From: Actinomycetes bacterium
Lineage (GTDB): Bacteria > Actinomycetota > Acidimicrobiia > Acidimicrobiales > RAAP-2
Assembly: GCA_021794655.1 (NCBI GenBank)
Contig: JAJYQJ010000112.1
Coordinates: 37,999-101,998 of the forward strand
Direction of reading: 5' to 3'
DNA length: 64,000 bases
The translations under genes and the position numbers were made by a program. This document shows, piece after piece, positions 1 to 9,558 of this stretch (its first letter is position 1; every line of letters begins with the position of its first letter). Below the pieces are notes generated by a model. The model ran no database searches, was not told where the DNA came from, and saw only the letters and a list, made by a program, of their open reading frames with translations.

Positions 1-2
1 TG

Positions 3-1121
3 GATCTCTACCGAGACCCTGACCCGTTCAGGGTTCCACACCCGCGTGAGTTCCACGATCGAGCCGACGCCGTCGAGTTCGCAATCATGTGCTCTGCGGG
101 GTTCGGCGAGCCGTTGGCGTTTTCGCTCAGAGCTCGTCGCGTACTCGCACAACGTCGTGACGATTTCGACCTCGTCCACGACAACCAGTGCCTGGCTAAC
201 GGGATGCTCGGAATGATCCGCGACGGATGGCCGCTCTTGACGACGTTGCATCATCCAATCACGGTCGATCGCAAGTTGGCACTCTCTCACTCCACCAGCC
301 GCTGGCAACGCCTGACCACACGACGCTGGTTCGGATTTTTGAGGATGCAAACACGCGTCGCTCGTCAACTGCCGGCGATAGTTACAGTTTCGGAGTCGTC
401 ACGGCGTGACATTGCCGCTCAAATGGGGGTAGCGCCGGAACGGATGACGGTGGCCCCCGTTGGAGTCGACGTCTCGGTCTTTCGACCCATAGACGGTGTC
501 GTGCCCGTTCCGGGCAGACTGATGGTGACGTCTTCGAGCGACGTTCCGATGAAAGGGCTGGTCCCACTTCTAGAGGCCGTCGCAAAACTTAGAACGCAAC
601 GCGACGTCGAACTCGTCGTAATAGGAAAGCCACGCGCCGGCGGCCGGGTGGATCGTGCAATCAGCAGGCTCTCACTCGAGGGTACCGTTAGATGTGTGAG
701 CGGGATAAGCGACGATGAGCTCGCACGGTTATACGGGGAGGCAGAGGTCGCCGTAGTGCCTTCGCTCTACGAGGGGTTCTCGCTCCCCGCTATCGAGGCT
801 ATGGCGTGTGGCGTACCGGTTGTCGCGACAACCGGAGGTGCGTTGCCTGAAGTCGTCGGAAAAGATGGCGAAACAGGGGTGCTGGTGCCCCCGAACGATC
901 CAAGTGAGCTCGCAACCGCTATCGGGATGCTTCTAGACGATCCGGGTTTTCGCGGCCGCTTGGGAAGAGCGGGGCGGGAACGTGTGATGAGTAGATTCAC
1001 TTGGGAGGTGACCGCCCGCGAGACTGCGGCTTGTTACAGGGCGATGCTCGACGGACTCCCACTGCCCGGCGCTCGCCCAGATAGCGGCCTTTGTGCGAAA
1101 GGAGTTACTTCGAAATGTTGA
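3..1121 (+). CDS. GT4 family glycosyltransferase, 5' end outside window
   Basis: Retaining GT-B glycosyltransferase that would transfer a sugar from a nucleotide-sugar donor to a lipid or glycan acceptor at the cytoplasmic membrane face. The frame is open from base 3 with no stop before the internal ATG at 87, so the gene very probably starts upstream and the window truncates it. Visible family features are the N-terminal half with LVHDNQ and TLHHP, the linker VAPVGVDVSVF, and the GT4 C-terminal donor site EGFSLPAIEAMACGVPVVAT with the E-x7-E pair. It ends by overlapping the next methyltransferase gene by 7 bases, so the two are probably cotranscribed. Donor and acceptor cannot be told from sequence. 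Confidence 0.9.
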   Translation, partial: DLYRDPDPFRVPHPREFHDRADAVEFAIMCSAGFGEPLAFSLRARRVLAQRRDDFDLVHDNQCLANGMLGMIRDGWPLLTTLHHPITVDRKLALSHSTSRWQRLTTRRWFGFLRMQTRVARQLPAIVTVSESSRRDIAAQMGVAPERMTVAPVGVDVSVFRPIDGVVPVPGRLMVTSSSDVPMKGLVPLLEAVAKLRTQRDVELVVIGKPRAGGRVDRAISRLSLEGTVRCVSGISDDELARLYGEAEVAVVPSLYEGFSLPAIEAMACGVPVVATTGGALPEVVGKDGETGVLVPPNDPSELATAIGMLLDDPGFRGRLGRAGRERVMSRFTWEVTARETAACYRAMLDGLPLPGARPDSGLCAKGVTSKC

Positions 1122-1912
1122 CGGCTGATTTCGATCGTCTCGGAGTCGTAGCAGGAGACCGGCTCTTGGACCTCGGTTGCGGATTTGGGCGTCACGCGTT
1201 CGAAGGTGCGCGTCGCGGCGCACACGTCGTCGCTCTGGACGCCGGTGCCGCGGAGGTCGCCGGCGTGCGTGCGACGTTTGGCGTGATGGTCGAAGGTAAC
1301 GAGCTACCCGGGGATCACCCGGCCGGGGTGGTTCAAGGAGACGCGCTGTGCCTGCCGTTTGCCGACGGATCGTTCGATCGAATCATTGCCTCCGAAGTGC
1401 TCGAGCACATTCCCCAAGATCGTATCGCGATGATGGAGTTGAGCAGACTACTTCGGCCAGGCGGGACGATGGCAGTTACGGTCCCTCGCTGTGGCCCTGA
1501 GGTTGTCAACTGGGTGCTATCAGACGAGTACCATGACGTACCTGGCGGGCACGTACGGATCTACCGCAGGACGACGCTTCGCGCCAGGCTCGAGTCCGCC
1601 GGGTTGGTTCCAACCGGCAGCCATCACGTGCACGGGCTCCATTCTCCCTACTGGTGGTTGCGATGCCTGGTCGGTCCGTCTAACGAGACCAACCCGCTCG
1701 TGAAGACCTACCATAGGCTCTTGGTGTGGGACATCGTGCGAGCGCCACGTCTCACCCGGATCGCAGACCGGATTCTCAACCCAATCATGGGTAAGAGTTT
1801 CGTTCTCTACCTTTACAAGCCGTTGGATGCGAGTGATCGAAGCTCGGATCACGGTGATCGAGAAGATGTCCCCGAAGCCGTTCCAGGTGAGAGACGAGGT
1901 AAAGCGGCATGA
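1115..1912 (+). CDS. Class I SAM-dependent methyltransferase
   Basis: Methyltransf_11-type Rossmann methyltransferase of about 265 residues. Motif I is LLDLGCGFGRHAFEGA near the N-terminus, the acidic residue after strand 2 is in VVALDAG, and the post-II motif is IIASEVLEHIP. The ATG at 1115 is preferred over the upstream in-frame TTG at 1091 because GGAG lies 11 bases before it. It overlaps the glycosyltransferase stop and its own stop forms ATGA with the next gene, so the three are translationally coupled. It probably O-methylates the glycan, glycolipid or isoprenoid product of this operon; that target is inference. Confidence 0.88.
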   Translation: MLTADFDRLGVVAGDRLLDLGCGFGRHAFEGARRGAHVVALDAGAAEVAGVRATFGVMVEGNELPGDHPAGVVQGDALCLPFADGSFDRIIASEVLEHIPQDRIAMMELSRLLRPGGTMAVTVPRCGPEVVNWVLSDEYHDVPGGHVRIYRRTTLRARLESAGLVPTGSHHVHGLHSPYWWLRCLVGPSNETNPLVKTYHRLLVWDIVRAPRLTRIADRILNPIMGKSFVLYLYKPLDASDRSSDHGDREDVPEAVPGERRGKAA

Positions 1913-3045
1913 CGACCGACCGTGTCAAACAGAGTTCCGACCTCGTGCCCGAGGTGAAAGGGGTACTGACGTCGTCTGAGATCCTTGAGACTGCGGGCAC
2001 GATTGCCGAGCTCCAAAGAGACAACGGGATGATCCCGTGGTTTGAGGGGGGTCACTGCGATCCGTGGAATCACGTCGAAGCTGCGATGGCGTTGACCGTA
2101 TGTGGTCTCGTCGAGGAGGCCGAACGGGGTTATGAGTGGCTTGCCGACAGTCAGTTGGCCGACGGGAGCTGGTTCAACTACTACACGAGCCAAGGGGTGA
2201 AGGACGCAAGGCTCGACACCAACGTTTGCGCGTACGTCGCGGCAGGGCTGTGGCATCACTACTTGATCACCGGCGACGCGGACCACCTCGGCTCAATGTG
2301 GGGAGTCATCGAAAAAGCCGTGGACTTCGTGCTCCGTTGGCAGTGTCCAGACGGTTCGGTGCTCTGGTCTCTCGATCCGGCCGGGAGGCGTGAGAGCTAC
2401 GCTTTGTTGACCGGATCGTCGTCGATATACCACTCGCTGCGTTGTGCCGTCGCAGTCGCTGAACGCCTCGGCAAGGACCGCCCTGAATGGGAGCTCGCCG
2501 CGGGGCGATTGGCTCACGCTGTTGCCCATCACCCAGGAGCGTTCGCGCCAAAGGCCGAGTTCGCGATGGACTGGTACTACCCGATGCTCTCGGGCGCTTT
2601 GGAGGGCGATCCCGCCAGGCGACGAATCGCTAGAGGTTGGTCCACGTTCGTAATGGAAGGAATCGGGGTTAGATGTGTGTCCACCGGGGACTGGGTTACC
2701 GCCGCGGAAACAGCGGAGTGTGTGATAACCCTGAACGCCTTGGGGATGCACGGCGCAGCCAGTGAGCTTTTTGAAAACGTTCAAGACCTACGAATGAGCA
2801 ACGGGTCTTACCTTACCGGTATGGTTTTCCCGGATCGAACGACGTTCCCTGACGGGGAAAGAACGAGCTACACGGCGGGAGCTATTATCTTGGCAGCCGA
2901 CGCGCTCTCGAACTGTTCACCGGCGGCGGGTCTGTTCAGAGGGGAGGGAATCCCAGACCGATTGGACCTCGCGGAGTCCAAGTGCGACGGTGATCGACTC
3001 CCGGGGTGTACCGCGAGCGTTACGGACTTGAACGGGATCTGGTAA
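1909..3045 (+). CDS. Alpha/alpha-toroid (prenyltransferase/squalene-oxidase-like) protein
   Basis: A 378-residue cytoplasmic-looking protein without signal peptide or membrane helix. Helical repeats carry QLADGSWF, QCPDGSVLW and Trp/Tyr-rich stretches (PWFEGGHCDPWNHVEAA), typical of the terpenoid-cyclase/protein-prenyltransferase or glycoside-hydrolase toroid fold. No DxDD cyclase motif or zinc-binding prenyltransferase triad is evident, so a catalytic role is unproven. Its ATG overlaps the methyltransferase stop (ATGA). The GT4-methyltransferase-toroid order suggests a role in making or trimming a methylated glycan or polyprenyl-linked sugar. It could instead be an unsaturated-glucuronyl-hydrolase-like enzyme. 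Confidence 0.6.
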   Translation: MTTDRVKQSSDLVPEVKGVLTSSEILETAGTIAELQRDNGMIPWFEGGHCDPWNHVEAAMALTVCGLVEEAERGYEWLADSQLADGSWFNYYTSQGVKDARLDTNVCAYVAAGLWHHYLITGDADHLGSMWGVIEKAVDFVLRWQCPDGSVLWSLDPAGRRESYALLTGSSSIYHSLRCAVAVAERLGKDRPEWELAAGRLAHAVAHHPGAFAPKAEFAMDWYYPMLSGALEGDPARRRIARGWSTFVMEGIGVRCVSTGDWVTAAETAECVITLNALGMHGAASELFENVQDLRMSNGSYLTGMVFPDRTTFPDGERTSYTAGAIILAADALSNCSPAAGLFRGEGIPDRLDLAESKCDGDRLPGCTASVTDLNGIW

Positions 3046-3072
3046 GCACAGAAGTTTGAGAGGGGAGACTCG

Positions 3073-5394
3073 GTGATAAAGCGGCCTAACACGTTGGTGA
3101 GGATGCTCGTCGTCGTCATGTCGGTAGTGGTAAGTTCCGTCGCGTTGCCGGCGTGTAGTGCAAGTGGATCTGGAGTCCAAGACGGAGTCTTGCCCGCGGG
3201 CAACTCATTGGCGCCCTTCAGCGGCCACGGGTCCATCGACGACGCGTACGAGCTCGGGGCGCGGCCGGGTACCCAGCTGCATCTCTTCAACTCTGCGGGA
3301 GTTAGTGTCGGCTCGGGCATTGCGGATCGCTTCGGGAGTTTGATCGTGCGAAATATCGCTCCCGGGAACGGATACACGTTTCGAAGCACCCGAGGCACAA
3401 AGTCGTTCAGTACGAAGTCGTTTCGCGTCATGAGTCCAAACGACATCCCGCCCGAGTCTTTCTATTCGAGCCAGCACATGCATGTGGGTCTCAACTACAT
3501 CACGATGCGAGACGGGATAAAGCTTGCCGCGACAGTCCGGTTGCCGCCTGGAAAGACGCTCGCGAACGGTCCGTTCCCAACAGTCATCGAGTACTCGGGG
3601 TACTCTATCGCCGCCCCCCACAGCCTGATCAACGCGATACTCCACGGCGGAAACATGAAAGATCCACTCCTCCCCTCCACTGCGACCGTAGTCGGATCCG
3701 CGATCGCTCCACTCTTAGGGTTCGCAACGGTAAGCCTTCAGATGCGAGGAACCGGGTGCTCTGGGGGTGCGTTCGACTTGTTCGGGCTTCCGACGACGAC
3801 CGACGGTTACGACGCCGTCCAGATCGTCGCGTCACAACCTTGGGTCGCGTTTCACAAAGTTGGAATGGTCGGGATCTCCTTTTCAGGCATCTCCCAACTG
3901 TTCGTCGCCGGAGCCCGTCCGCCCGGCCTTGCGGCTATCGCCCCGCTCAGCGTGACGAACGACTTGTACGCGACGGGTGAACCTGGTGGCATCTTGAACT
4001 CGGGATTTGCGGCGAGCTGGCTTGAAGCTCGTCAAAAGGACGCGGAGCCCGCGCCCGGCGGAGGCCAAGCGTGGGCCTCCGCGGAGATAGCCGCGGGGGA
4101 CAAAACATGTCTTGCCAACCAGGACTTACGCCTCCAGACTCAAAACGTGATGAAGCTGGTCGCTCAGAACCCCCTGCGTACTCCGTCGCTGTTTAACCCT
4201 CGATCTCCAGCTCTGTGGGCGAAGAAGATAAACGTTCCCGTGTTTCTTGGCGGTGCACTCCAAGACGAAGAGACCGGGCCGCAGTGGCCGGATCTAATAC
4301 CGAACTTGGCGCACGATCCTCACGTCTGGGTGTCGATGGTCAACGGGACCCACGTCGACTCGCTCGGGCCAGGAACCATAACGAGATGGCTCGAATTCCT
4401 CGACATATTCGTTGCCCACCGCGTGCCAACCGAGCCCTCTTTCATGGCGCCACTCGCCGGGAAGCTCTACCAGATGTTGACGGGTGCTCCTTCAGGCCCG
4501 CTCCCGGCGCTGCGGTTCACGAACGCGCCAAACGTCAACGTTGCACGGGCTGAGTTCGAGAGCCAGACGCCGCGGGTGAGGGTGCTCTTTGACAACGGTG
4601 CTGGAAGCGCTGGGCCCGGGGCGATGCAGCCTGTTTGGTCGGCGAGCTTTGCTTCCTGGCCACCGCGCCGGGCAGTCGTCACAACCCTTCATCTTGGAAC
4701 AGGCGGCGCCTTGTCGTCACGTCCCGGAGCTAGCTCGACGGTCTCTTTCCGGCCTAACCCCGCCGCGAGACCTGCGACCGATCTGCTGAGCGGAGGAAAC
4801 GTGTGGGCCGCGCTCCCGCCGTACAACTGGACGCCGGTAACCGGCTCGGTTGGCCTGGGTTTCATTACGCCCCCTCTCGCCCACGATGAAGTAGTAGTCG
4901 GACCGGCTAGTCTCAACCTGTTGTTGAAGAGCAGCGCCGCAAATACCGACCTGCAAGTCACCGTATCCGAGGTGAGGCCCAACGGTCAGGAGATGTACGT
5001 GACCTCTGGGTTCCTTCGGGCCTCGGATCGAGCGTTGAACACGACGAAGTCCACCGCTCTCCATCCAGTCCCGACTTACTTGCACAGCCAACCGATGCCG
5101 AGCGGGCGGTTTGTCGAAGTGAGGATTCCAATAGATCCAATCGGCTATGCGTTCAGGGCCGGGTCACGCCTTCGAATCACGATCACGGCTCCCGGCGGCG
5201 ACCGCCCTGAGTGGGCGTTCGCAACGCCTGCTACGAACGGAAAAGTACTCGACACCGTCGCACTCGGTGCCGGCGGCTCAACGCTCGTCATCCCCGTCGT
5301 TCCCGGTATTACACCTCCAGACCCCCAACCACCGTGTCCGTCGTTGCGTGGGGAGCCGTGTCGGACCTACGTTCCCGCGGGAAACGGCGGCTAA
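3073..5394 (+). CDS. CocE/NonD family X-Pro dipeptidyl-peptidase-like lipoprotein
   Basis: Secreted serine hydrolase of the S15/CocE type, acting on acyl esters or prolyl amides outside the membrane. The N-terminus is a lipoprotein signal (hydrophobic core, then lipobox LPAC with Cys28). The alpha/beta-hydrolase core has the nucleophile elbow GISFSG, a candidate catalytic Asp in GGALQDEETGPQ, and the His in NGTHVDS. The C-terminal third is the family's beta-sandwich (about residue 520 onward). The start is GTG with AGGGGAG at 3061-3067. It follows the toroid gene by 27 bases. At 773 residues it is longer than plain CocE, mainly from about 120 residues before the catalytic domain. Confidence 0.88.
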   Translation: MIKRPNTLVRMLVVVMSVVVSSVALPACSASGSGVQDGVLPAGNSLAPFSGHGSIDDAYELGARPGTQLHLFNSAGVSVGSGIADRFGSLIVRNIAPGNGYTFRSTRGTKSFSTKSFRVMSPNDIPPESFYSSQHMHVGLNYITMRDGIKLAATVRLPPGKTLANGPFPTVIEYSGYSIAAPHSLINAILHGGNMKDPLLPSTATVVGSAIAPLLGFATVSLQMRGTGCSGGAFDLFGLPTTTDGYDAVQIVASQPWVAFHKVGMVGISFSGISQLFVAGARPPGLAAIAPLSVTNDLYATGEPGGILNSGFAASWLEARQKDAEPAPGGGQAWASAEIAAGDKTCLANQDLRLQTQNVMKLVAQNPLRTPSLFNPRSPALWAKKINVPVFLGGALQDEETGPQWPDLIPNLAHDPHVWVSMVNGTHVDSLGPGTITRWLEFLDIFVAHRVPTEPSFMAPLAGKLYQMLTGAPSGPLPALRFTNAPNVNVARAEFESQTPRVRVLFDNGAGSAGPGAMQPVWSASFASWPPRRAVVTTLHLGTGGALSSRPGASSTVSFRPNPAARPATDLLSGGNVWAALPPYNWTPVTGSVGLGFITPPLAHDEVVVGPASLNLLLKSSAANTDLQVTVSEVRPNGQEMYVTSGFLRASDRALNTTKSTALHPVPTYLHSQPMPSGRFVEVRIPIDPIGYAFRAGSRLRITITAPGGDRPEWAFATPATNGKVLDTVALGAGGSTLVIPVVPGITPPDPQPPCPSLRGEPCRTYVPAGNGG

Positions 5395-5423
5395 CCGACC
5401 CGGTCGACTCTACTTAACGGTGT

Positions 5424-6131
5424 TCAAGTTGTTCGACGGCGCAGAACTCTGAGGCTGCCGCACTCGCCGTCCTCTATCCAATCTCCAGACTCCAACGCGG
5501 CACACCAGATGTCAAACGGTGGTCTTCCGCCGTCTCTTGGGTCCAAGAAGACGTCGTGTATCGCGAGCCAACCTCCCGGCCTCACGTGGGGCCCCCAGCT
5601 CTTAAAGTCGGCCCACGCGGGCTCCTCTCCGTGCCCGCCGTCTATGAAACACAAGTCGATCGGCGTGTTCCAGAACTTAGCGATCGTGACGGAGTCGCCG
5701 ATCACTCCTATAACGACGTCGGAGAGCCGCGTATCTTCTATCGAGCGGCGCCAGTTGAAAAGGGTCTCTAACTGCTGGGTATGAGGGTCAACGAGGTCCT
5801 CTTCGTGGTGTTCCCATCCACGCTGGTTTTCCTCGGATCCGTGATGGTGGTCGACGCTGAAGACAACCGCGCCGCTCAGCTCGCCGGCCGCCCCCAAGTA
5901 GATCGTGGACTTTCCGCACCACGCCCCGATCTCGACGAAACATCTACGCCGACCAGTCGTTTGCCCTCCGATCTCTTCTAACGAGTCGCGGCTCGTCCCC
6001 GCTCTGAGAGCGGCATCGAGTAACGCCTCACCTTCGTCGTCTGGCATGAATCCCCGCGTCGCGCGTGCCCGAGTTATCAGAGACAGAGTCCGCTCACTGC
6101 GGTCTCCACGAGGTGGGTTGAGGTCACTCAT
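5424..6131 (-). CDS. Class I SAM-dependent methyltransferase (Methyltransf_24-like)
   Basis: 235-residue methyltransferase. It shows the SAM loop EIGAWCGKSTIYLG, an acidic strand-2 end in VVFSVDHHHGSEEN, and the active-site region LCFIDGGHGEEPAWADF followed by GGWLAIHDVF. This DGGH and HD arrangement is that of the CmcI/Methyltransf_24 group, which methylates sugars or small hydroxylated compounds and often uses a divalent metal. It is convergent with the CocE-type gene (29 bases between stops). Its ATG shares a base with the upstream transporter stop (TGATG), so the two are translated as a pair. The substrate is unknown. Confidence 0.85.
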   Translation of the reverse strand: MSDLNPPRGDRSERTLSLITRARATRGFMPDDEGEALLDAALRAGTSRDSLEEIGGQTTGRRRCFVEIGAWCGKSTIYLGAAGELSGAVVFSVDHHHGSEENQRGWEHHEEDLVDPHTQQLETLFNWRRSIEDTRLSDVVIGVIGDSVTIAKFWNTPIDLCFIDGGHGEEPAWADFKSWGPHVRPGGWLAIHDVFLDPRDGGRPPFDIWCAALESGDWIEDGECGSLRVLRRRTT

Positions 6132-6757
6132 CAGCGGACAATAGCGTAGACGTTATAGACGGAGAACCCAATCAAGACGAGAGCCCCGCCCCTTCGAATG
6201 CCCGCCAGAGGGATGAGTTTCAGTAACGCTCGGCCCCCAAACGCTCCTACTAACGAGACGGCCATAAGTGCACCGAGTGCGCCTACGAACACTGAAAGTG
6301 GCTGGTGGTAACGGGCCATTAGGTTGACCGTAAGCAGCTGAGTTAGGTCGCCGAACTCCCCGACCAAGATGACGCCGAATGCGGTCGCGACCGTCTTGAG
6401 CGCAGGTGGGCTAGGGAGCGATTGCAGACTCTCAAGGTGGGACTCCGCCTTCGCCGCCTCGGCCGCCCCCTTCTCTTCTTCGCCGCGTTCTGGAACGAAT
6501 AGGAGGTAGGCCGCCCCGGCGAGGAAGAGAACGGTCGTGATAACGAGCAGGTCTCGATGCGGTAGTAGCATCAGCAGTCGACCGGCGACGACAGCTAAGC
6601 TAACGTGGACGCTAAACGCCGCGCAACAGCCGACCCATACGAGAATCGGACGCGAGCGGCTACCCATGAGAAGCATCGCGATCATCGTCTTATCGGGGAG
6701 TTCAGCGATCGCGATCATCGCGAATACGACCGCTACGACGCCTACGCTCACCGACAA
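6131..6757 (-). CDS. GDT1/TMEM165 (UPF0016) family divalent cation transporter
   Basis: 208-residue polytopic membrane protein made of two homologous three-helix halves. Each half carries the family signature E-x-G-D-(K/R)-(T/S): AELPDKTMIAM in the first, where Gly is replaced by Pro, and GEFGDLTQLLTV in the second. A charged cytoplasmic loop (EEEKGAAEAAKAE) separates the halves. Known members export Mn2+ or Ca2+/H+, so manganese or calcium homeostasis is the likely role. It is translationally coupled to the downstream methyltransferase, whose metal need could explain the pairing. That link is inference. Confidence 0.88.
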   Translation of the reverse strand: MSVSVGVVAVVFAMIAIAELPDKTMIAMLLMGSRSRPILVWVGCCAAFSVHVSLAVVAGRLLMLLPHRDLLVITTVLFLAGAAYLLFVPERGEEEKGAAEAAKAESHLESLQSLPSPPALKTVATAFGVILVGEFGDLTQLLTVNLMARYHQPLSVFVGALGALMAVSLVGAFGGRALLKLIPLAGIRRGGALVLIGFSVYNVYAIVR

Positions 6758-6799
6758 CGCCTAACTGAGCGTCCCACTAACCCAGGAGCTGGAGTCTCG

Positions 6800-9451
6800 C
6801 TACTGATCGAATCGGGCGAGGACGTCGTTGAGCCTCTCTCGTTCTCGTTCGGAAAACGCCAGGTTAACGCGCAGGCGTTCGAGTGCTTGAGTGACAGTCT
6901 TTTGACCTGTTCGAAGCGGGTGTTGAGCGAGGAAACCTTCAACGTCTGAGGCGGTTTCTTGTCTCGAGCATAGCCCTCGTACCGAGTCGAGCATCCTCGA
7001 ATGGCTATTGGAGGGGAAACGTTCAATGATCACTTCCCACGAGCTCTTGACGCGATCCCACACGGCTTCGCCTCCTACTAGATTGAAAAGGAGCGCACCG
7101 ATGAGGTACGGCGCGTTTTGAGTGCGGACCTCCTTCATCGCTAGGTCAAAGGTTCTAAGGCAGAGCTCAAGATCTAAGAACTCCGCCAGCGCGTAGAGGT
7201 TGCGCATCTCAGCCTGGGGATTCAACGGGCTTCTATAGCGTGCGAGAACTGACTCGAAGTCCTCTCTTCTAGCGCGTGTGGCTATCGACGAGAGAACACC
7301 GCTCTCTATGTCCCCGTAGAGGGCGCCTGCGCGACCGTCGACAGCAGACTCAAATCGCCGCGAAGCTTCCAGACGAACCGCTTCGTCCTCGCCGACCGTA
7401 CCGAGCACCGTAATCAACAGATTTCGAAGCGTCGGAGTCCGTTGAGTATCCTCTGGTCGAGGATCCCAACCGATCTCCTCGAACCGTCGGCCGAAGATCT
7501 TTCTCGCAGCGATTGCGAGTTGCGCTCTCGAATCCTCGTTCGCAATGCGTTCGACGAGGCGGATCGCACCGACGACGATTCCCCATACCGCCGGATCGTC
7601 TTCATCTTGAAGTCTCATCGCGAGCGTTAGAAAACGTTCTAGTCCGCTGCTCCCCGAGAGGACCGCCGCCCACGTGTCCGCCACCAAGTTAAATCGTTCG
7701 AGAGGGTCGAGCCGGCTCATATCCGAAGAGATCGAGTCGAGGTCGTCCTCGTCGTAGGCAACTCGATATAGGCCCCATCCTCCGGCGTTGATCAACGTCG
7801 GCCCCGTCTGGAAGTCCGGAATCTCAAGACGCATCGACTTTTCTGACATCAACACCGTGGTGAGCTGCGCTTCTCTTTGATCACTCGTATCAGCGACGGG
7901 ACGGATCAGGAGCGGGATCTGCCATTGGTCGCCTATCGCGCTCGACTCTTTGGGTCGTCTGGATCCGTAGCGAAACGGCTCCTGGGTCAAAGTGTCTCTC
8001 TCAACCGATACGACCGGGTATCCACCTTGAAGGATCCAGGAGTCCATGACGGCGCGAACCGGCTCCCCGCTCGCACTCTCCAACGCGTCCCATAGGTCTG
8101 TCGTAACCGTATTCGCGTACGCGTGCTTCTTTAGATACTCACCGACACCGCGCCGGAACGCCTCTGGACCAACGTAGCGCTCGAGCATTCGCAGAACGCT
8201 CCCACCTTTTTGATAAGTGAGTACGTCGAACATTCCGTCCGCCTCCTCCGGCGATCCAACGGGGTACTCGATCGGGCGGGTTGATTCCAATCCATCGACC
8301 GCGAGAGCCGCCTCGCGTTCTGTGCCAAACGTTGTCCACCGTTGCCACTCCGGCCGGAACGAGTCAACGCAGAGCACCTCCATGAACGTCGCGAACGCTT
8401 CGTTGAGCCAGATCCCCTCCCACCACTTCATCGTGACGAGGTCTCCAAACCACATATGGGCTATCTCGTGGGCCACCACGTCAGCCACCCTCTCCAGATC
8501 CACCCGGGCCGCGGCGTCTTCTTCGACCAAGAGAGCGGTTTCGCGAAACGTCACACATCCGAGGTTCTCCATCGCACCGAACGCGAAATCGGGGATCGCG
8601 ACGAGGTCGAGCTTCTCTGTTGGATACGGGATGTCGAAGTAGTCGGAGAAAAACTTGACTGCATGAGCGGCGACCTCCAACGCGAAACTCGTCAAGTGCG
8701 ACTTCCCCGGTACGTGGATCACGCGTATCAAGACGCCGTCCACCTCGATCGGTTCGGTCGCCTCGAACGGGCCAACGACGAACGCAACGAGATACGTCGA
8801 CATCTTCATCGTTGGGCTGAAACGAACGCGCCTCTTTCCGCCGCCGTCGCTCGTTTCTACGATCGGCGAGTTAGAAAACGCCGAGACGCCCGGATCAACG
8901 ATCAACGTCACCTCAAATACGGCTTTCAGGTCGGGTTCATCCCAACACGGGAACGCACGCCTTGCGTCCGTCGACTCCATCTGGGTCGTCGCGATTGTAT
9001 GGGTCGCGCCGTCTAGATCGGTAAAGGTGCTTCGATAAAAACCTCTGAGTTGGTCGTTGAGAGTTCCCGAGAAGCGACACGACAGGGTGGAGCTGCCAAT
9101 CGGTATCTCTTCGTCGAACGAGAACGTCGCGCGTTCAGAGCCTTCGTCGATCGTAACGTCCGCCTCGATCGTGCGGCCGTCGCTGAGGGTGAGGTGTGCA
9201 TCGAAGATATCCAGGTCCGCCGCGTTGCACACGAGCGAGCTGTTCCTAGAGTTCACGTCGACATCGATCTCGACCGATCCCTCAAACGTCGCTTTGGTGA
9301 GGTCGGGCGTGATCACGATTCGATAACAGCTCGGGGTAGCCGTACGAGGGAGTCGGTAGGCCTGATCAGGGCTAACCGTCGCGTGCTCGGGGGTTGGGTC
9401 GGTCATCGGGGGACTCGTCGGCGTGGCCTCGGGGGTTGGGTTCATGGGCAT
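6800..9451 (-). CDS. pepN: Aminopeptidase N, M1 family zinc metallopeptidase
   Basis: Cytoplasmic broad-specificity aminopeptidase removing N-terminal residues from peptides. It has the exopeptidase motif FGAMENLGC, the zinc site VVAHEIAHMWFGD with the downstream glutamate in WLNEAFATF, and a long helical C-terminal ERAP1-like domain. With the ATG at 9451 it has 883 residues, the usual actinobacterial length. A longer frame reaching 9571 reads through a tandem repeat and the divergent promoter region and would add a low-complexity N-terminus, so it was rejected. ATG 9406 is another possible start. It is divergent from the PfkB kinase gene. Confidence 0.93.
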   Translation of the reverse strand: MPMNPTPEATPTSPPMTDPTPEHATVSPDQAYRLPRTATPSCYRIVITPDLTKATFEGSVEIDVDVNSRNSSLVCNAADLDIFDAHLTLSDGRTIEADVTIDEGSERATFSFDEEIPIGSSTLSCRFSGTLNDQLRGFYRSTFTDLDGATHTIATTQMESTDARRAFPCWDEPDLKAVFEVTLIVDPGVSAFSNSPIVETSDGGGKRRVRFSPTMKMSTYLVAFVVGPFEATEPIEVDGVLIRVIHVPGKSHLTSFALEVAAHAVKFFSDYFDIPYPTEKLDLVAIPDFAFGAMENLGCVTFRETALLVEEDAAARVDLERVADVVAHEIAHMWFGDLVTMKWWEGIWLNEAFATFMEVLCVDSFRPEWQRWTTFGTEREAALAVDGLESTRPIEYPVGSPEEADGMFDVLTYQKGGSVLRMLERYVGPEAFRRGVGEYLKKHAYANTVTTDLWDALESASGEPVRAVMDSWILQGGYPVVSVERDTLTQEPFRYGSRRPKESSAIGDQWQIPLLIRPVADTSDQREAQLTTVLMSEKSMRLEIPDFQTGPTLINAGGWGLYRVAYDEDDLDSISSDMSRLDPLERFNLVADTWAAVLSGSSGLERFLTLAMRLQDEDDPAVWGIVVGAIRLVERIANEDSRAQLAIAARKIFGRRFEEIGWDPRPEDTQRTPTLRNLLITVLGTVGEDEAVRLEASRRFESAVDGRAGALYGDIESGVLSSIATRARREDFESVLARYRSPLNPQAEMRNLYALAEFLDLELCLRTFDLAMKEVRTQNAPYLIGALLFNLVGGEAVWDRVKSSWEVIIERFPSNSHSRMLDSVRGLCSRQETASDVEGFLAQHPLRTGQKTVTQALERLRVNLAFSERERERLNDVLARFDQ

Positions 9452-9506
9452 CTTGGATAGGTTAGCTCCCGGCACGGAGCACAGATTTCGCCAGATGAAT
9501 ACGCGA

Positions 9507-9542
9507 CGACCGATAAGACGACCGATAAGACGACCGATAAGG
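9507..9542. repeat. Three tandem copies of a 12-bp unit in a divergent promoter region
   Basis: The unit CGACCGATAAGA occurs at 9507, 9519 and 9531, the last copy differing only in its final base (G). It lies between the pepN start and the divergent PfkB kinase start. The last copy's end creates AAGGAG (9539-9544), which could serve as ribosome binding site for the kinase. The 12-bp period could be an operator array or simple slippage. Confidence 0.9.
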
Positions 9543-9558
9543 AGTACTCTCTCGTGTC

